A stretch of 64,000 nt of DNA, taken from the NCBI RefSeq assembly GCF_900111775.1, contig NZ_FOJJ01000012.1:186001-250000 (forward strand), written 5' to 3'. The DNA comes from Desulfuromonas acetexigens. Lineage in GTDB: Bacteria; Desulfobacterota; Desulfuromonadia; Desulfuromonadales; Trichloromonadaceae. The position numbers and the translations under genes were made by a program. Every line of letters starts with the position of its first letter. Position 1 is the stretch's first letter. The notes below the pieces were generated by a model that searched no databases, was not told the DNA's origin, and worked only from the letters and a program-made list of their open reading frames with translations. Shown here one piece after another: positions 1 through 8,835 of the stretch.

Positions 1-1194
1 CCCTTTCACATTCCCCTGGCCGCTGGTCTGCTCGGTCCCGACGGCCGCGATCTGCCCCTGCGCCTGGAGGGAGAAACGGCCCCGGCCGTGGCGGGGACGC
101 GGGTGCTGGAGCTGCGGCACGCAACCGAAACCTTCCGCTTTGTCGATCTGAAGGAGCGGCCGGTTCCTTCGCTGTTGCGGGGCTTTTCCGCCCCGGTGCG
201 GCTGCGTGGCGACTGGCTCCAGGCCGATCTGGCCCTGCGCATGGCCCATGACAGCGACCCTTTCAACCGCTGGGAGGCCGGGCAGCAGCTCGCCTGCGAT
301 CTGCTGCTGCGGCAGGTGACGGCGATTGGCGACGGTCGGGAGGAGGCTTTCGATTCCTCCTTTGTCGCGGCTTTTCGTGCGGCCCTCAATGATGCCGAAA
401 GCGATCCGGCGCTGCTCGCCCTCGCCCTGACCCTGCCCACCGAGACCTATCTCGGCGAACAGCTGGAAGTGATTGACCCCGCCGCCATCCATCAGGCGCG
501 GGAGAGCTTACGCCGACACCTGGGCGAAGAACTGCGCGACGATTTCTTCCAGGGCTATCGCCGCTGCCGGGATGCCGGCCCCTACCGGCCGGAACCGGCG
601 GCCATCGGTCGCCGAAGTCTGAAAAATCTCTGTCTCGCCTACCTGATGAGCCGGGAGGACGCAGACTCCCTTTCCCTGTGCCTGGAGCAGTTCGAGGCCG
701 CCGACAACATGACCGACGTCCTCGCCGCTCTTGGCTGTTTGGCCAACAGCACCGACCCGCGCCGAGAGAAGGCCTTGCCCCGCTTTCGCGAGCAGTGGGC
801 GGACGACCCGCTGGTGCTGGACAAATGGTTCCTGCTCCAGGCGACCTCCCGCCGCCCGGAGGCCCTGGACGAGGTGCGCCGCCTGATGGCGGATTCGGCC
901 TTCAATATCCGCAATCCCAACAAGGTGCGCGCCCTCATCGGCGCTTTCTGTCAGGGGAATCCGGCCCGTTTTCACGCCGCCGACGGGGAGGGCTACCGCT
1001 TCTGCGCCGATCAGGTGCTGGCCATCGACCCCTTTAATCCCCAGGTGGCGGCCCGCCTGCTCGGTGCCCTCAGCCGCTGGCGGCGTTATGACGGGGCGCG
1101 ACAGGGGCTGATGCGTAAGGAACTGGAACGGATTCTGGCGGCCGAGGGCCTGTCGCCGGACTGTTACGAAATCGCCGCGAAGAGTCTCGCGTGA
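1..1194 (+). CDS. pepN: Aminopeptidase N, C-terminal part (5' end outside window)
   Basis: The frame is open from base 1, so only the last 397 codons of a longer gene are present. The visible part matches the C-terminal half of M1-family aminopeptidase N of the DUF3458 type: an Ig-like segment (around the PSLLRGFSAPVRL stretch) followed by an all-helical ARM-like domain ending in DCYEIAAKSLA. The HEXXH zinc site would lie upstream of the window, so catalysis cannot be checked. The family removes N-terminal residues from peptides in the cytoplasm. The stop codon overlaps a possible GTG of the next gene, which suggests co-transcription. Confidence 0.85.
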   Translation, partial: PFHIPLAAGLLGPDGRDLPLRLEGETAPAVAGTRVLELRHATETFRFVDLKERPVPSLLRGFSAPVRLRGDWLQADLALRMAHDSDPFNRWEAGQQLACDLLLRQVTAIGDGREEAFDSSFVAAFRAALNDAESDPALLALALTLPTETYLGEQLEVIDPAAIHQARESLRRHLGEELRDDFFQGYRRCRDAGPYRPEPAAIGRRSLKNLCLAYLMSREDADSLSLCLEQFEAADNMTDVLAALGCLANSTDPRREKALPRFREQWADDPLVLDKWFLLQATSRRPEALDEVRRLMADSAFNIRNPNKVRALIGAFCQGNPARFHAADGEGYRFCADQVLAIDPFNPQVAARLLGALSRWRRYDGARQGLMRKELERILAAEGLSPDCYEIAAKSLA

Positions 1195-1211
1195 GTCAGG
1201 GGGAAAAGACG

Positions 1212-2096
1212 ATGGCGGAAGAGAGGGAGATATTGATTGTCGGCTGCGGCGACATTGGCCGCCGGGTCGGGCGCTTGCTTACGGCTGCCGGGCGCAAGGT
1301 TGTTGGCGTGGTCGCCAGTGAGGAGAGCGCCGCGAAGTTGAAGAAGGTGGGGATCCGGCCGCTGGTCGCCAATCTCAACGATCCGGACGAGCTGCTCGAG
1401 CTGCCCACCGCCAACACACTGATCTTCTATTTCGCGCCGCCGCCCGGCGGCGGCATCACCGATCCCAAGGTGCGCAACTTCTGCGCCGTTGCCAGCGGCG
1501 AGCGCGCGCCGCAACGGCTGGTTTACATCAGCACCAGCGGCGTCTACGGCGACTGCGGCGGCGCGATGGTTACCGAGGAGACCCCAGCCAACCCCCAAAC
1601 CGCCCGAGCCAAGCGCCGCTACGACGCCGAACAGACCCTGCTGCGTTGGGGGGCGGAACAGGGCGTCACCGTTGTCATTTTACGCGTCACCGGGATCTAC
1701 GGCCCCGGCCGGATTCCCATTTCCCGGCTGATCGACGGCCATCCCCTGCTGCGCCTGGAAGAGTCGGCGCCGACCAATCGCATTCACGCCGACGATCTGG
1801 CTCAGGTCTGTGTCGCCGCCGCCGAGAAGGGGGAAGCGGGGGAGATCTTCAACGTCAGCGACGGGCATCCCAGTACCATGACAGAATATTTCCTGGCGGT
1901 CGCCGAACTGGCGGGATTGCCCCGTCCGCCTCTGGTTTCCATGGAGGAAGCGCGCCGGGTGATGACGCCGCTGATGATCTCTTACCTTGGCGAATCGCGG
2001 CGCATGGACAATACCCGGATGCTCGAGCGCCTTGAGGTTAAGCTGCGCTATCCGACCCTGGCCGAGGGATTGCCGGCGAGTCTCGCCGAGGGCTGA
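1212..2096 (+). CDS. NAD(P)-dependent epimerase/dehydratase (SDR) family protein
   Basis: Rossmann-fold protein of 294 residues. The N-terminus ILIVGCGDIGRRVGRLL is a GxGxxG dinucleotide-binding loop. The stretch YISTSGVYGDCGG and the later YDAEQ match the extended SDR pattern, but the usual active-site YxxxK is read here as RRYDAEQ. The protein resembles YeeZ-like SDRs, whose substrate is unknown to me. A longer frame opens at GTG 1191. I prefer ATG 1212 because an AGGGGGAAAAG ribosome-binding site lies just before it. It is followed after two bases by the DUF2835 gene, so the two are probably one unit. Confidence 0.75.
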   Translation: MAEEREILIVGCGDIGRRVGRLLTAAGRKVVGVVASEESAAKLKKVGIRPLVANLNDPDELLELPTANTLIFYFAPPPGGGITDPKVRNFCAVASGERAPQRLVYISTSGVYGDCGGAMVTEETPANPQTARAKRRYDAEQTLLRWGAEQGVTVVILRVTGIYGPGRIPISRLIDGHPLLRLEESAPTNRIHADDLAQVCVAAAEKGEAGEIFNVSDGHPSTMTEYFLAVAELAGLPRPPLVSMEEARRVMTPLMISYLGESRRMDNTRMLERLEVKLRYPTLAEGLPASLAEG

Positions 2097-2098
2097 TC

Positions 2099-2323
2099 AT
2101 GCCCCAGGCCCGCTTCTCCCTGCATGTGGGACCCGAGGAGCTGCTGCGGTATTATCGCGGCCGGGCCTCGACGGTGGCGGTCACCGCCGATGACGGCAGC
2201 CGCTTGCGCTTCCCGGCGGCCAGCCTGCGGCCTTTCGTCACTCGCGAGGGGGTGCACGGACGGTTTCTCATCCGCTTCGACGAGAATTTACGTTTGGTGG
2301 AGTTGCGCCGCATCGGCGGCTAG
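2099..2323 (+). CDS. DUF2835 family protein
   Basis: Small 74-residue protein. The order FSLHVGPEELLRYYRG, then VTADDGSRLRFPAASLRPFVT, then GRFLIRFDENLRLVELRRI matches the DUF2835 family, whose members are about 70 residues and of unknown function. It starts two bases after the SDR stop, so translation is probably coupled. It ends 200 bases before the giant cytochrome gene, and a likely regulatory site lies in between, so it probably does not belong to the cytochrome operon. Confidence 0.8.
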   Translation: MPQARFSLHVGPEELLRYYRGRASTVAVTADDGSRLRFPAASLRPFVTREGVHGRFLIRFDENLRLVELRRIGG

Positions 2324-2356
2324 GCGGGTTCGCGCCAAGAATCTGTCCTTGCGGCG

Positions 2357-2377
2357 TGTATACTGTATACTGTATTT
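2357..2377. promoter_or_regulatory. Candidate operator/promoter of tandem GTATAC repeats
   Basis: Between DUF2835 and the giant cytochrome the sequence carries GTATAC-T-GTATAC followed by TGTATTTAAT. GTATAC is itself palindromic, so the 13-bp core (2358-2370) is a two-fold symmetric site with a single central base. TATACT could also act as a -10 hexamer. The flanking stretch to 2405 is AT-rich against a GC-rich background. A regulator-binding site controlling the cytochrome operon is an inference. I do not recognise the cognate regulator. Confidence 0.4.
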
Positions 2378-2522
2378 AATAGTGTTAATTTTTTCTATTG
2401 TGTGGCATTCTGATGCGCGCGACGCTGCACGTAGGCGCGCCGACAAGAAGGACAAAGACACCGGCGGGCGACGGGGGTGGTCGCCGCTGGATGTTGTGAG
2501 CTACGAAACTGGGGAGGAGTCT

Positions 2523-5500
2523 ATGCCGATGTTCAAATCCGTTTTAACCTGCCTGTTTGCCGTGTTGCTGCTGACCGGTTCCGGGATCTGGGCGCAAGCC
2601 GCGAACCCTCGGGAAATCCCCCGGGATTGCGTCGATTGCCACGATGACGAAGGCAAGGCTCTGGCCGCGCGGGGAGCCGCGCACCAGGAGGTTGGCTGCC
2701 GCGGCTGCCATGTCGGCCATCCCCTGGAGGGGCGCAAACCTTATACGGATTGCGTCGAGTGTCATGATCCCGCGGCTTCGGAGCACTACACCCTGCCCGA
2801 CTGCGCTTCCTGCCACGATCCCCACAAGCCGTTGGACGTCGATTTCTCCCACCTGAAGTCGGCCAAGGAGGTCTGCGCCGGCTGCCACGCCGACCCGATT
2901 CCGCCCAAGACCGGCCCCAATCCCCATGCCGAAATGGGTTGTAACGAGTGCCACGTTATCCATTCCCAGATGCCTCAGTGTCTCGGCTGCCATGAGCCGC
3001 ACAGCAAGGAAATGGGACAGAAGGACTGCCTCGGCTGCCACCCGGCCCACGATCCCAAGTCGACCAAGATGGATCTGTCCCAGCCGGCGGAAGCCTGCGC
3101 CAGTTGCCACGGCGCCATTGTCGGCGCCATCAAGAAAAACGGCGGCGCCCATCGCGACATGGGCAACTGTTCCGCATGTCATAAATATCATCCGCCCGAA
3201 ACCGGTAAACCGCCGGTCTGCGCCGATTGCCACGCGCCCAAGGAAAACGCCCATTTCGCGGTGAAAAATTGCGCCGGTTGCCACGATCCCCACGCGCCGC
3301 TGGCCAAGCCCCTGGCCGAGATGAAGAATACCCGCGAAGCCTGCGTCAGCTGCCACCCCGGCCCGGGCGAGCAGATGAAGAAAACCCCCAGCGCCCACTC
3401 CCAGCAGGAATGTGTCGCCTGTCATCCCCGCCACGGCGAGGCGATGGCCTGTCTCGATTGCCACAAGCCGCACAAGGCAACGATGGGCAACCAGGAGTGT
3501 GCCGGTTGTCACGCCCCCCATGCGCCGCAGGCGGCGGCGATCAGCACCAACGTCCCGGCCAGTTCCTGCGCCGTCTGTCATGAAGAGGTGGTCACCACCT
3601 TCGAAACCTCCGGCGCCATGCACAAGGAAAGCCTCGGCGGCTGTAACGATTGTCATCCCCGGCACGGCGAAGCCAAATCGTGCATGGAATGTCACGAGCC
3701 GCACAGCCAAGCGATGACGACCAAGGACTGTCTCGCCTGCCATGCGCCCCATGCGCCTGCCGGACTGGCTTACGGCGAATCGGTGGCGCCGGAACTCTGC
3801 GGTGCCTGTCATGAAGGGCCGACGACGGAACTGGTCAAACAAGGGGCGGCGCACAAAGAAGTCGGTTGCGCCGGCTGCCATGCTCAGCACGGCGATATCC
3901 CCGCCTGCGCCGATTGTCACGCACCGACGGAGCGGGCCCATTTCGCTCTGAAGGATTGCGCTTCCTGCCACGCCCCCCATGCGCCGCTGGCCAAACCTCT
4001 GGCGGAGATGAAGGATGCCGAGACGGCCTGCGCCACCTGTCATGGCGGGGTGATCGAAGAGTTCAAGCGCCACGGCGGTAAGCATCAGTCAGAGGTCGCC
4101 TGTCAGGAATGTCACCTGCGTCATCCGGCCCAGGGAGAAAAGGCCCAGGTCGACTGCGCCTCCTGCCACGCTCCGGACGATAAACCCCATTACGCCCTCA
4201 AGGATTGCGCTTCCTGCCATCACGGCCATCGCCCGCTGAAGCTCGATTTCGTCAAAGCCGGTGCCGTCAAGGAGGCCTGCCTGAGCTGTCACGAAGGGAT
4301 CGTGACCGTTACCGAGGGGATCTCCAATCGCCACGATAACCTCGATTGCACCAAATGCCACCTGACCCACGGCGAGGATACCCCGCAATGCCTCGGTTGC
4401 CATCCCCCCCATGACGACAAGATGGGGGAAAAGGACTGCCAGGCCTGTCATGACCCCCACAACCCCATGGCCATCCGTTACCCGGCGGAGGTTGCCCCCG
4501 ACCTGTGCGGCTCCTGCCATGCACCGGTGGTGGAGGAGTTGAAGGCCAAGGGGGGTGCGCACCTTGATCAAGCCGGTTGCTCCGCCTGCCATCCCCGGCA
4601 TAAGCCGGTCAAGGATAGCGAGCCGCTGGCCTGTGCCGAATGTCACGCCCCCGAGGCGAATCCCCACTTTGCTCTGAAGGACTGCCAGTCCTGTCACGGA
4701 CCCCACTCTCCCCTGGCCAAACCGCTGGCGGAGATGGCCAACGTCGGCGCTGCCTGTGTGACCTGCCATGCCCAGCCGAAGGCCGACATGGATAAGACGG
4801 GGGATGCCCACAGCCAGCAGCCCTGCATCGACTGTCATGCCGAGCACGGCTTCCTCCCCGACTGTCGCGAGTGTCATGAGCCTCATGCTGAATCGATGAC
4901 CCGGGACGATTGCCAGAAGTGCCATCCCGCTCATGCCCCTTCGGCCCTGGCCTTCGATACCCAGATCGGTGCCAGCCTCTGCGGCGCCTGCCACGAGGGA
5001 CCGACGGCACTGCTCGGCAAGGCTGGCGGCAAACACCAGGCCGTCGGTTGCGGCGGCTGCCATCAGGAGCATGGGGCGATTCCGTCCTGCGCCGATTGTC
5101 ATGCTCCGTCCGAATCGGCGCACTTTGCCGTCGCCGACTGTACCAAGTGCCATCATGCCCATGCACCGGAAATCAAGGATTTGAGCCGCATCCGCGACGT
5201 GCGCCCGGCTTGCGTCTCCTGCCATGAAGGCCCCGGCAAGGAGACCAGCGAGTTCCCCAGCGTCCATTCGGAAATGGGCTGCAACGAATGTCATCCCAAG
5301 CATGCTGAGGCCAAGTCCTGTTTCGAGTGTCATGGGCCTCATAGCCCAGAAATGACCTATGAGGATTGCCTGCGTTGTCACGCGCCGCACAAGCCGACCC
5401 TCACCGACTTCTCCGGCAATCCCTCCACGGCACTGTGCTCCGCCTGTCATGCCTCCCAGGTGGCTGATCTCGATCGGCAAGGAGGAGCGCACAAGACGGC

Positions 5501-7115
5501 GGTGAGCTGTGCCGACTGTCACGGCCGCCATCCCGGCGTCGGTTGCACCAATTGTCATGCCAGCCACCCCGAAGCGGGCGTCGCCGCGCTCATCTCCTGC
5601 GCCACCTGTCATGACCCGGCGGACAATGCCCACTTCAATCTCGGTGGCTGTGCCCAGTGCCATCCGCCGCACAGCCCGCTGGCCATCGATCTGAAGGCGG
5701 TGGAGCCGGTCAAGCCCGCCTGCATCTCCTGCCATCCCGCCATTGGCGCGGAATTGCAGGCCCTGCCCAGTGCCCATACCAAGATGGACTGCAACGAGTG
5801 CCATCAGGTGCACGGCGAGTACATCTCCTGCCTCGGCTGTCATGAGCCGCACGCGCCGGGGATGAGCTACGAGGACTGCCTGCGCTGTCATGCGCCCCAT
5901 CAGCCGACGGCACTGAACTATCCCAAGGAGGTACCGGGAGCGCTCTGTGGTTCCTGCCACGGCGACGAAGCGGCCAAGATCGCCGAGAAGGGTGGAGCGC
6001 ACAAGACCAGAGCGACCTGCGCTTCCTGCCATCCCAGCCATAAACCCCACGGCCAGGAGACGATCCTGAGCTGTCGCACCTGTCATCCCCGGTTGCAGAA
6101 CCTCCATTACACCAGCGAGCCCTGTACGCCTTGCCACGATCCCCATGCGCCGATGGATCTCAACCTCGACAGCCGCAAGGAGGTCAAGCCGGTCTGCGTC
6201 TCCTGCCATTCTGAGGTGGGACGCTTCATGGAGTTCAACCCGTCGGCCCACTCGGGGATGGATTGCCGGGAGTGCCATGAAAATCATGGGGACTTCAAGG
6301 AGTGCCTGAGCTGTCATGCCGGTCATACCCCGGAGATGACCTACGCCGACTGTCTGCGCTGCCATTCTCCGCACAAACCGACGGACATCGCCTTTGCCCG
6401 GGAAGTCAATCCGGCCCACTGTTCCTCCTGCCACGGTGAAGTCGCGAAGACCATCGACGAGAAGGGGATGGCGCACAAAACGGCGGTGACCTGCGTCGAT
6501 TGTCATAAAGCCCATCCGCCGCAAACCGAAGGGGTGATGCCCGAGTGTACGGCCTGCCATAATCCGAAGGACAACAGTCATTACCAGGTCGGTGGTTGCG
6601 TTACCTGCCATGATCCCCACGCGCCCCTGGAGCTTGATTTCAGTCAGGCGCAGGAGACCCGTGCTGCCTGTATCGGCTGTCACGGCGATGTCAATCAGGC
6701 AATGCTGGCGCGGCCGAGCAAGCACCTGGAGGTCGATTGCGCCCTCTGTCATCCCACCCATGGTGGCAAGCAAGCCTGCGTCGAATGTCACGCCCCGCAC
6801 AGCCCGGAAATGACCAACGCCGACTGTCTGGTCTGTCATCCGGCCCATACGCCGACGCAGATGAATTTCACCGACGGGCTGCCCTCGATCCATTGCGCCG
6901 CCTGCCACGGCGAAGTGAACACGATGCTGGCCGCTTCCCCGGCCAAGCACCGGGAGCTCGATTGTGTCACCTGTCATCAGGGGGCGCATGGGTCGGCCAT
7001 GAGTTGCGAAGATTGTCACGGCCAACCCCATGAAGCCGGGCTCCACAGTAAGTTCCCGGATTGTCTGAAGTGTCACACCAATCCGCATAACTTGGCCAAC
7101 TGGAAGGCGCAATGA
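2523..7115 (+). CDS. Giant multiheme c-type cytochrome with 77 CXXCH motifs
   Basis: 1530-residue exported protein. ATG 2523 follows a strong GGGGAGGAG site, and residues 1-26 form a Sec signal peptide (cleavage expected after AQA). I count 77 CXXCH heme-binding motifs, one per about 20 residues, with almost no sequence outside heme motifs and short linkers. The motifs fall into 18 tetraheme blocks of about 75-85 residues, plus hemes 1-2, an extra heme 51 and a terminal pair 76-77. Blocks alternate between type A (CxDCHAPxxxAHFALKDC...) and type B (CxECHEPHSxxMTxxDC...). The expected role is long-range electron conduction in the periplasm or at the cell surface. No lipobox, porin or C-terminal anchor is seen. 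The next gene, a 12-heme cytochrome with the same grammar, follows after 44 bases. The frame is open further upstream, but that part has neither a signal peptide nor a ribosome-binding site. Confidence 0.93.
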   Translation: MPMFKSVLTCLFAVLLLTGSGIWAQAANPREIPRDCVDCHDDEGKALAARGAAHQEVGCRGCHVGHPLEGRKPYTDCVECHDPAASEHYTLPDCASCHDPHKPLDVDFSHLKSAKEVCAGCHADPIPPKTGPNPHAEMGCNECHVIHSQMPQCLGCHEPHSKEMGQKDCLGCHPAHDPKSTKMDLSQPAEACASCHGAIVGAIKKNGGAHRDMGNCSACHKYHPPETGKPPVCADCHAPKENAHFAVKNCAGCHDPHAPLAKPLAEMKNTREACVSCHPGPGEQMKKTPSAHSQQECVACHPRHGEAMACLDCHKPHKATMGNQECAGCHAPHAPQAAAISTNVPASSCAVCHEEVVTTFETSGAMHKESLGGCNDCHPRHGEAKSCMECHEPHSQAMTTKDCLACHAPHAPAGLAYGESVAPELCGACHEGPTTELVKQGAAHKEVGCAGCHAQHGDIPACADCHAPTERAHFALKDCASCHAPHAPLAKPLAEMKDAETACATCHGGVIEEFKRHGGKHQSEVACQECHLRHPAQGEKAQVDCASCHAPDDKPHYALKDCASCHHGHRPLKLDFVKAGAVKEACLSCHEGIVTVTEGISNRHDNLDCTKCHLTHGEDTPQCLGCHPPHDDKMGEKDCQACHDPHNPMAIRYPAEVAPDLCGSCHAPVVEELKAKGGAHLDQAGCSACHPRHKPVKDSEPLACAECHAPEANPHFALKDCQSCHGPHSPLAKPLAEMANVGAACVTCHAQPKADMDKTGDAHSQQPCIDCHAEHGFLPDCRECHEPHAESMTRDDCQKCHPAHAPSALAFDTQIGASLCGACHEGPTALLGKAGGKHQAVGCGGCHQEHGAIPSCADCHAPSESAHFAVADCTKCHHAHAPEIKDLSRIRDVRPACVSCHEGPGKETSEFPSVHSEMGCNECHPKHAEAKSCFECHGPHSPEMTYEDCLRCHAPHKPTLTDFSGNPSTALCSACHASQVADLDRQGGAHKTAVSCADCHGRHPGVGCTNCHASHPEAGVAALISCATCHDPADNAHFNLGGCAQCHPPHSPLAIDLKAVEPVKPACISCHPAIGAELQALPSAHTKMDCNECHQVHGEYISCLGCHEPHAPGMSYEDCLRCHAPHQPTALNYPKEVPGALCGSCHGDEAAKIAEKGGAHKTRATCASCHPSHKPHGQETILSCRTCHPRLQNLHYTSEPCTPCHDPHAPMDLNLDSRKEVKPVCVSCHSEVGRFMEFNPSAHSGMDCRECHENHGDFKECLSCHAGHTPEMTYADCLRCHSPHKPTDIAFAREVNPAHCSSCHGEVAKTIDEKGMAHKTAVTCVDCHKAHPPQTEGVMPECTACHNPKDNSHYQVGGCVTCHDPHAPLELDFSQAQETRAACIGCHGDVNQAMLARPSKHLEVDCALCHPTHGGKQACVECHAPHSPEMTNADCLVCHPAHTPTQMNFTDGLPSIHCAACHGEVNTMLAASPAKHRELDCVTCHQGAHGSAMSCEDCHGQPHEAGLHSKFPDCLKCHTNPHNLANWKAQ

Positions 7116-7159
7116 GCCCCTTGCCGGCAACCCCTATGATAAAGAAGGAGACTGCCTTT

Positions 7160-8020
7160 ATGAAAATACCGGCCCGTTATCTGTCCTTCGCCCTTCTGCT
7201 CCTGGCGCTGGCCCTGCCCGGGCGGCCCGCCGAGGCGCAACCGGCTCGCCCGCTGACTCCGGGGGACGGAGCGGAGGCGTATCTGCAGGACCTGGAAGAG
7301 ATGAACACTGCCGAATGCGGTAAGTGTCATGTGGAAATCTTCAAGACGATTCGCGACAAAGGTGGGCTGCATCAGCTTGAATGCCGGGAATGCCACCACA
7401 AGTTTCATACCTTCACCCCGGGCGTGGCCTGGGAGGACCGGGTGCCGGGCTGTAACGATTGTCACGCCGGGGTCCATGAGGATGCCTATCCCGAGTGCCT
7501 TTCCTGCCACCAGCAGGCGCACGCCCCCATCGCCAGCCTGGTCGCAGGCGATAAATTGGCGGCGGAATGCGCCCGCTGCCATGCGCCGGTGGCGGGGCTG
7601 ATGGAGGCCCATCCCAGTGGCCATGGGGAAATGACCTGCAATGACTGTCATAGTCAACAGCACGGTTACAAACCCGGTTGCAATGCCTGTCACCCCGAAC
7701 CGCATACCCCCTATCAGGACAATGCCGGCTGTGTGACCTGTCACGAACCGCACAAGCCGCTGGTCATCGCTTACGATGATCAGGTTCCCAACCTGCTTTG
7801 CGACGGCTGTCACAGCGAACCGGGTCAACTCATGGCGGCGAGCGGAAAAGCCCATGGCGAACTGACCTGCGTCTTTTGCCACGCGCAAGAGCACGGCAAT
7901 ATCCCCACCTGTCAGCAGTGTCACGAAAACGGACCGCACAACCCGGAACTGCTGAAAGAGTTCCAGGGCTGCACCGAATGCCACGGAGATCCGCACGCGC
8001 TCTCCCTGTCCAATCCGTGA
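7160..8020 (+). CDS. Dodecaheme c-type cytochrome (12 CXXCH)
   Basis: 286-residue exported protein with a signal peptide (residues 1-26, ending PAEA). It has 12 CXXCH motifs arranged 2+4+4+2, the same plan as the giant cytochrome upstream. Its C-terminal pair (CTECHGDPHA) resembles that protein's last two hemes. The start is ATG 7160, after AAGAAGGAG. An in-frame ATG at 7112 overlaps the upstream stop but has no signal peptide directly after it. The two genes are very likely co-transcribed and end at the terminator at 8052. Inference: a smaller electron carrier feeding or draining the giant cytochrome. Confidence 0.92.
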   Translation: MKIPARYLSFALLLLALALPGRPAEAQPARPLTPGDGAEAYLQDLEEMNTAECGKCHVEIFKTIRDKGGLHQLECRECHHKFHTFTPGVAWEDRVPGCNDCHAGVHEDAYPECLSCHQQAHAPIASLVAGDKLAAECARCHAPVAGLMEAHPSGHGEMTCNDCHSQQHGYKPGCNACHPEPHTPYQDNAGCVTCHEPHKPLVIAYDDQVPNLLCDGCHSEPGQLMAASGKAHGELTCVFCHAQEHGNIPTCQQCHENGPHNPELLKEFQGCTECHGDPHALSLSNP

Positions 8021-8051
8021 ACCACCGAGAATTCCGCTAGCTGAAAAAGAG

Positions 8052-8094
8052 AACGCCCCTCCAGGCTTGATAACTTGGAGGGGCGTTTCCGTTT
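8052..8094 (+). terminator. Rho-independent terminator of the cytochrome operon
   Basis: Perfect 12-bp stem: AACGCCCCTCCA (8052-8063) pairs with TGGAGGGGCGTT (8076-8087), followed by TTCCGTTTT. An A-rich run on the other side (AAAAAGAG) means it may also serve the convergent slp-like gene, which ends at 8121. Confidence 0.9.
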
Positions 8095-8120
8095 TAAGGA
8101 TCAGGTAGAGTCAGGACCGG

Positions 8121-8708
8121 CTAGCGATAGCGCCAGGCGGGACGGTGAATCCAGTAGGGGTTGTAGGATGGCCAGAAGGGGTCGTAGGGGCGCCAGAAGG
8201 GGTCATAATAGGGACCACCCCAGGGGTAGGCCGGAGAGTAGTAGGTCGGATAGGCGTAAGGTTGCGGTGCACGCCAGAGATAGATCTCGCCAATGGTGAA
8301 GACCGGATAGCGGTAGTCGATTTCCTTCAGGGGGCGGACGTCGACGCCTTCCAGGGTTCCGGTCAAGGTCACATGCAGACCCCCCTTGAAAATTTCCGGG
8401 TCGAGAAAGCTGCCGGTGCGGGCGATAAAGCGGCCACCCTGGTCATCCATTTCGAGGGGGCGGCCCCAGCGGTCGAGACGGAAAAGGAGGACTTCCAGTT
8501 CGGTTCCTTCGCGCACCACCCGGGTTTCCACCAACAGGCCCCCGAGCAGCATGGTTTTCCCCTGGTAGGCGGTGGGGTCAGCTTTGACCCGGGCATAATC
8601 GATCAACGGATCGACCGACTCCAGCGCATCGGTGGACAAGACATGATGGCTGCAACCGGTAAACAACGGTCCCAGGCAGAGAAGAACCAGCAGTAATAAT
8701 CCGCGCAT
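8121..8708 (-). CDS. Slp-family outer-membrane lipoprotein with aromatic-rich tail
   Basis: 195-residue lipoprotein. The start is ATG 8708, after AAGGAG. The leader MRGLLLLVLLCLGPLFTGC ends in a lipobox with C19 as the lipidated residue. The central part (YARVKADPTAYQGKTMLLGG, ...VVREGTELEVLLFRLD) matches the Slp/YeaY family of starvation-inducible outer-membrane lipoproteins. The last 45 or so residues are unusual: a Tyr/Pro/Trp-rich stretch with three near-repeats (PYYDPFW, RPYDPFW, PSYNPYW). The gene is transcribed toward the cytochrome operon and the two converge on the terminator at 8052. Confidence 0.8.
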   Translation of the reverse strand: MRGLLLLVLLCLGPLFTGCSHHVLSTDALESVDPLIDYARVKADPTAYQGKTMLLGGLLVETRVVREGTELEVLLFRLDRWGRPLEMDDQGGRFIARTGSFLDPEIFKGGLHVTLTGTLEGVDVRPLKEIDYRYPVFTIGEIYLWRAPQPYAYPTYYSPAYPWGGPYYDPFWRPYDPFWPSYNPYWIHRPAWRYR

Positions 8709-8835
8709 GGCAAGCTCCTTGTTCAGTTTCCTTTCCCGGCGTGGTGGCATTTTTCCGCTTACGCTGGGCAACAGGGATTGCATCTTCCTTTTTAGTCTAG
8801 CGTTGGCCTCTCGGGCGTCAATCCTTGCCGCACTT

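Noticed and set aside
2124-2522. N-terminal 133-residue extension of the giant cytochrome frame
   Set aside because: It overlaps DUF2835, has no ribosome-binding site and would bury the signal peptide; ATG 2523 has GGGGAGGAG just before it.
2600-7000. CRISPR-like periodicity in the cytochrome DNA
   Set aside because: The near-repeats are in-frame codons for heme modules, vary in length and sequence, and have no spacer structure.
2544-7130. Two long minus-strand open frames (513 and 1013 codons) opposite the giant cytochrome
   Set aside because: They mirror the repeated CXXCH codons, lack signal peptides and sensible domains, and translate into Met/Gly/Ala-rich repeats typical of antisense shadows.
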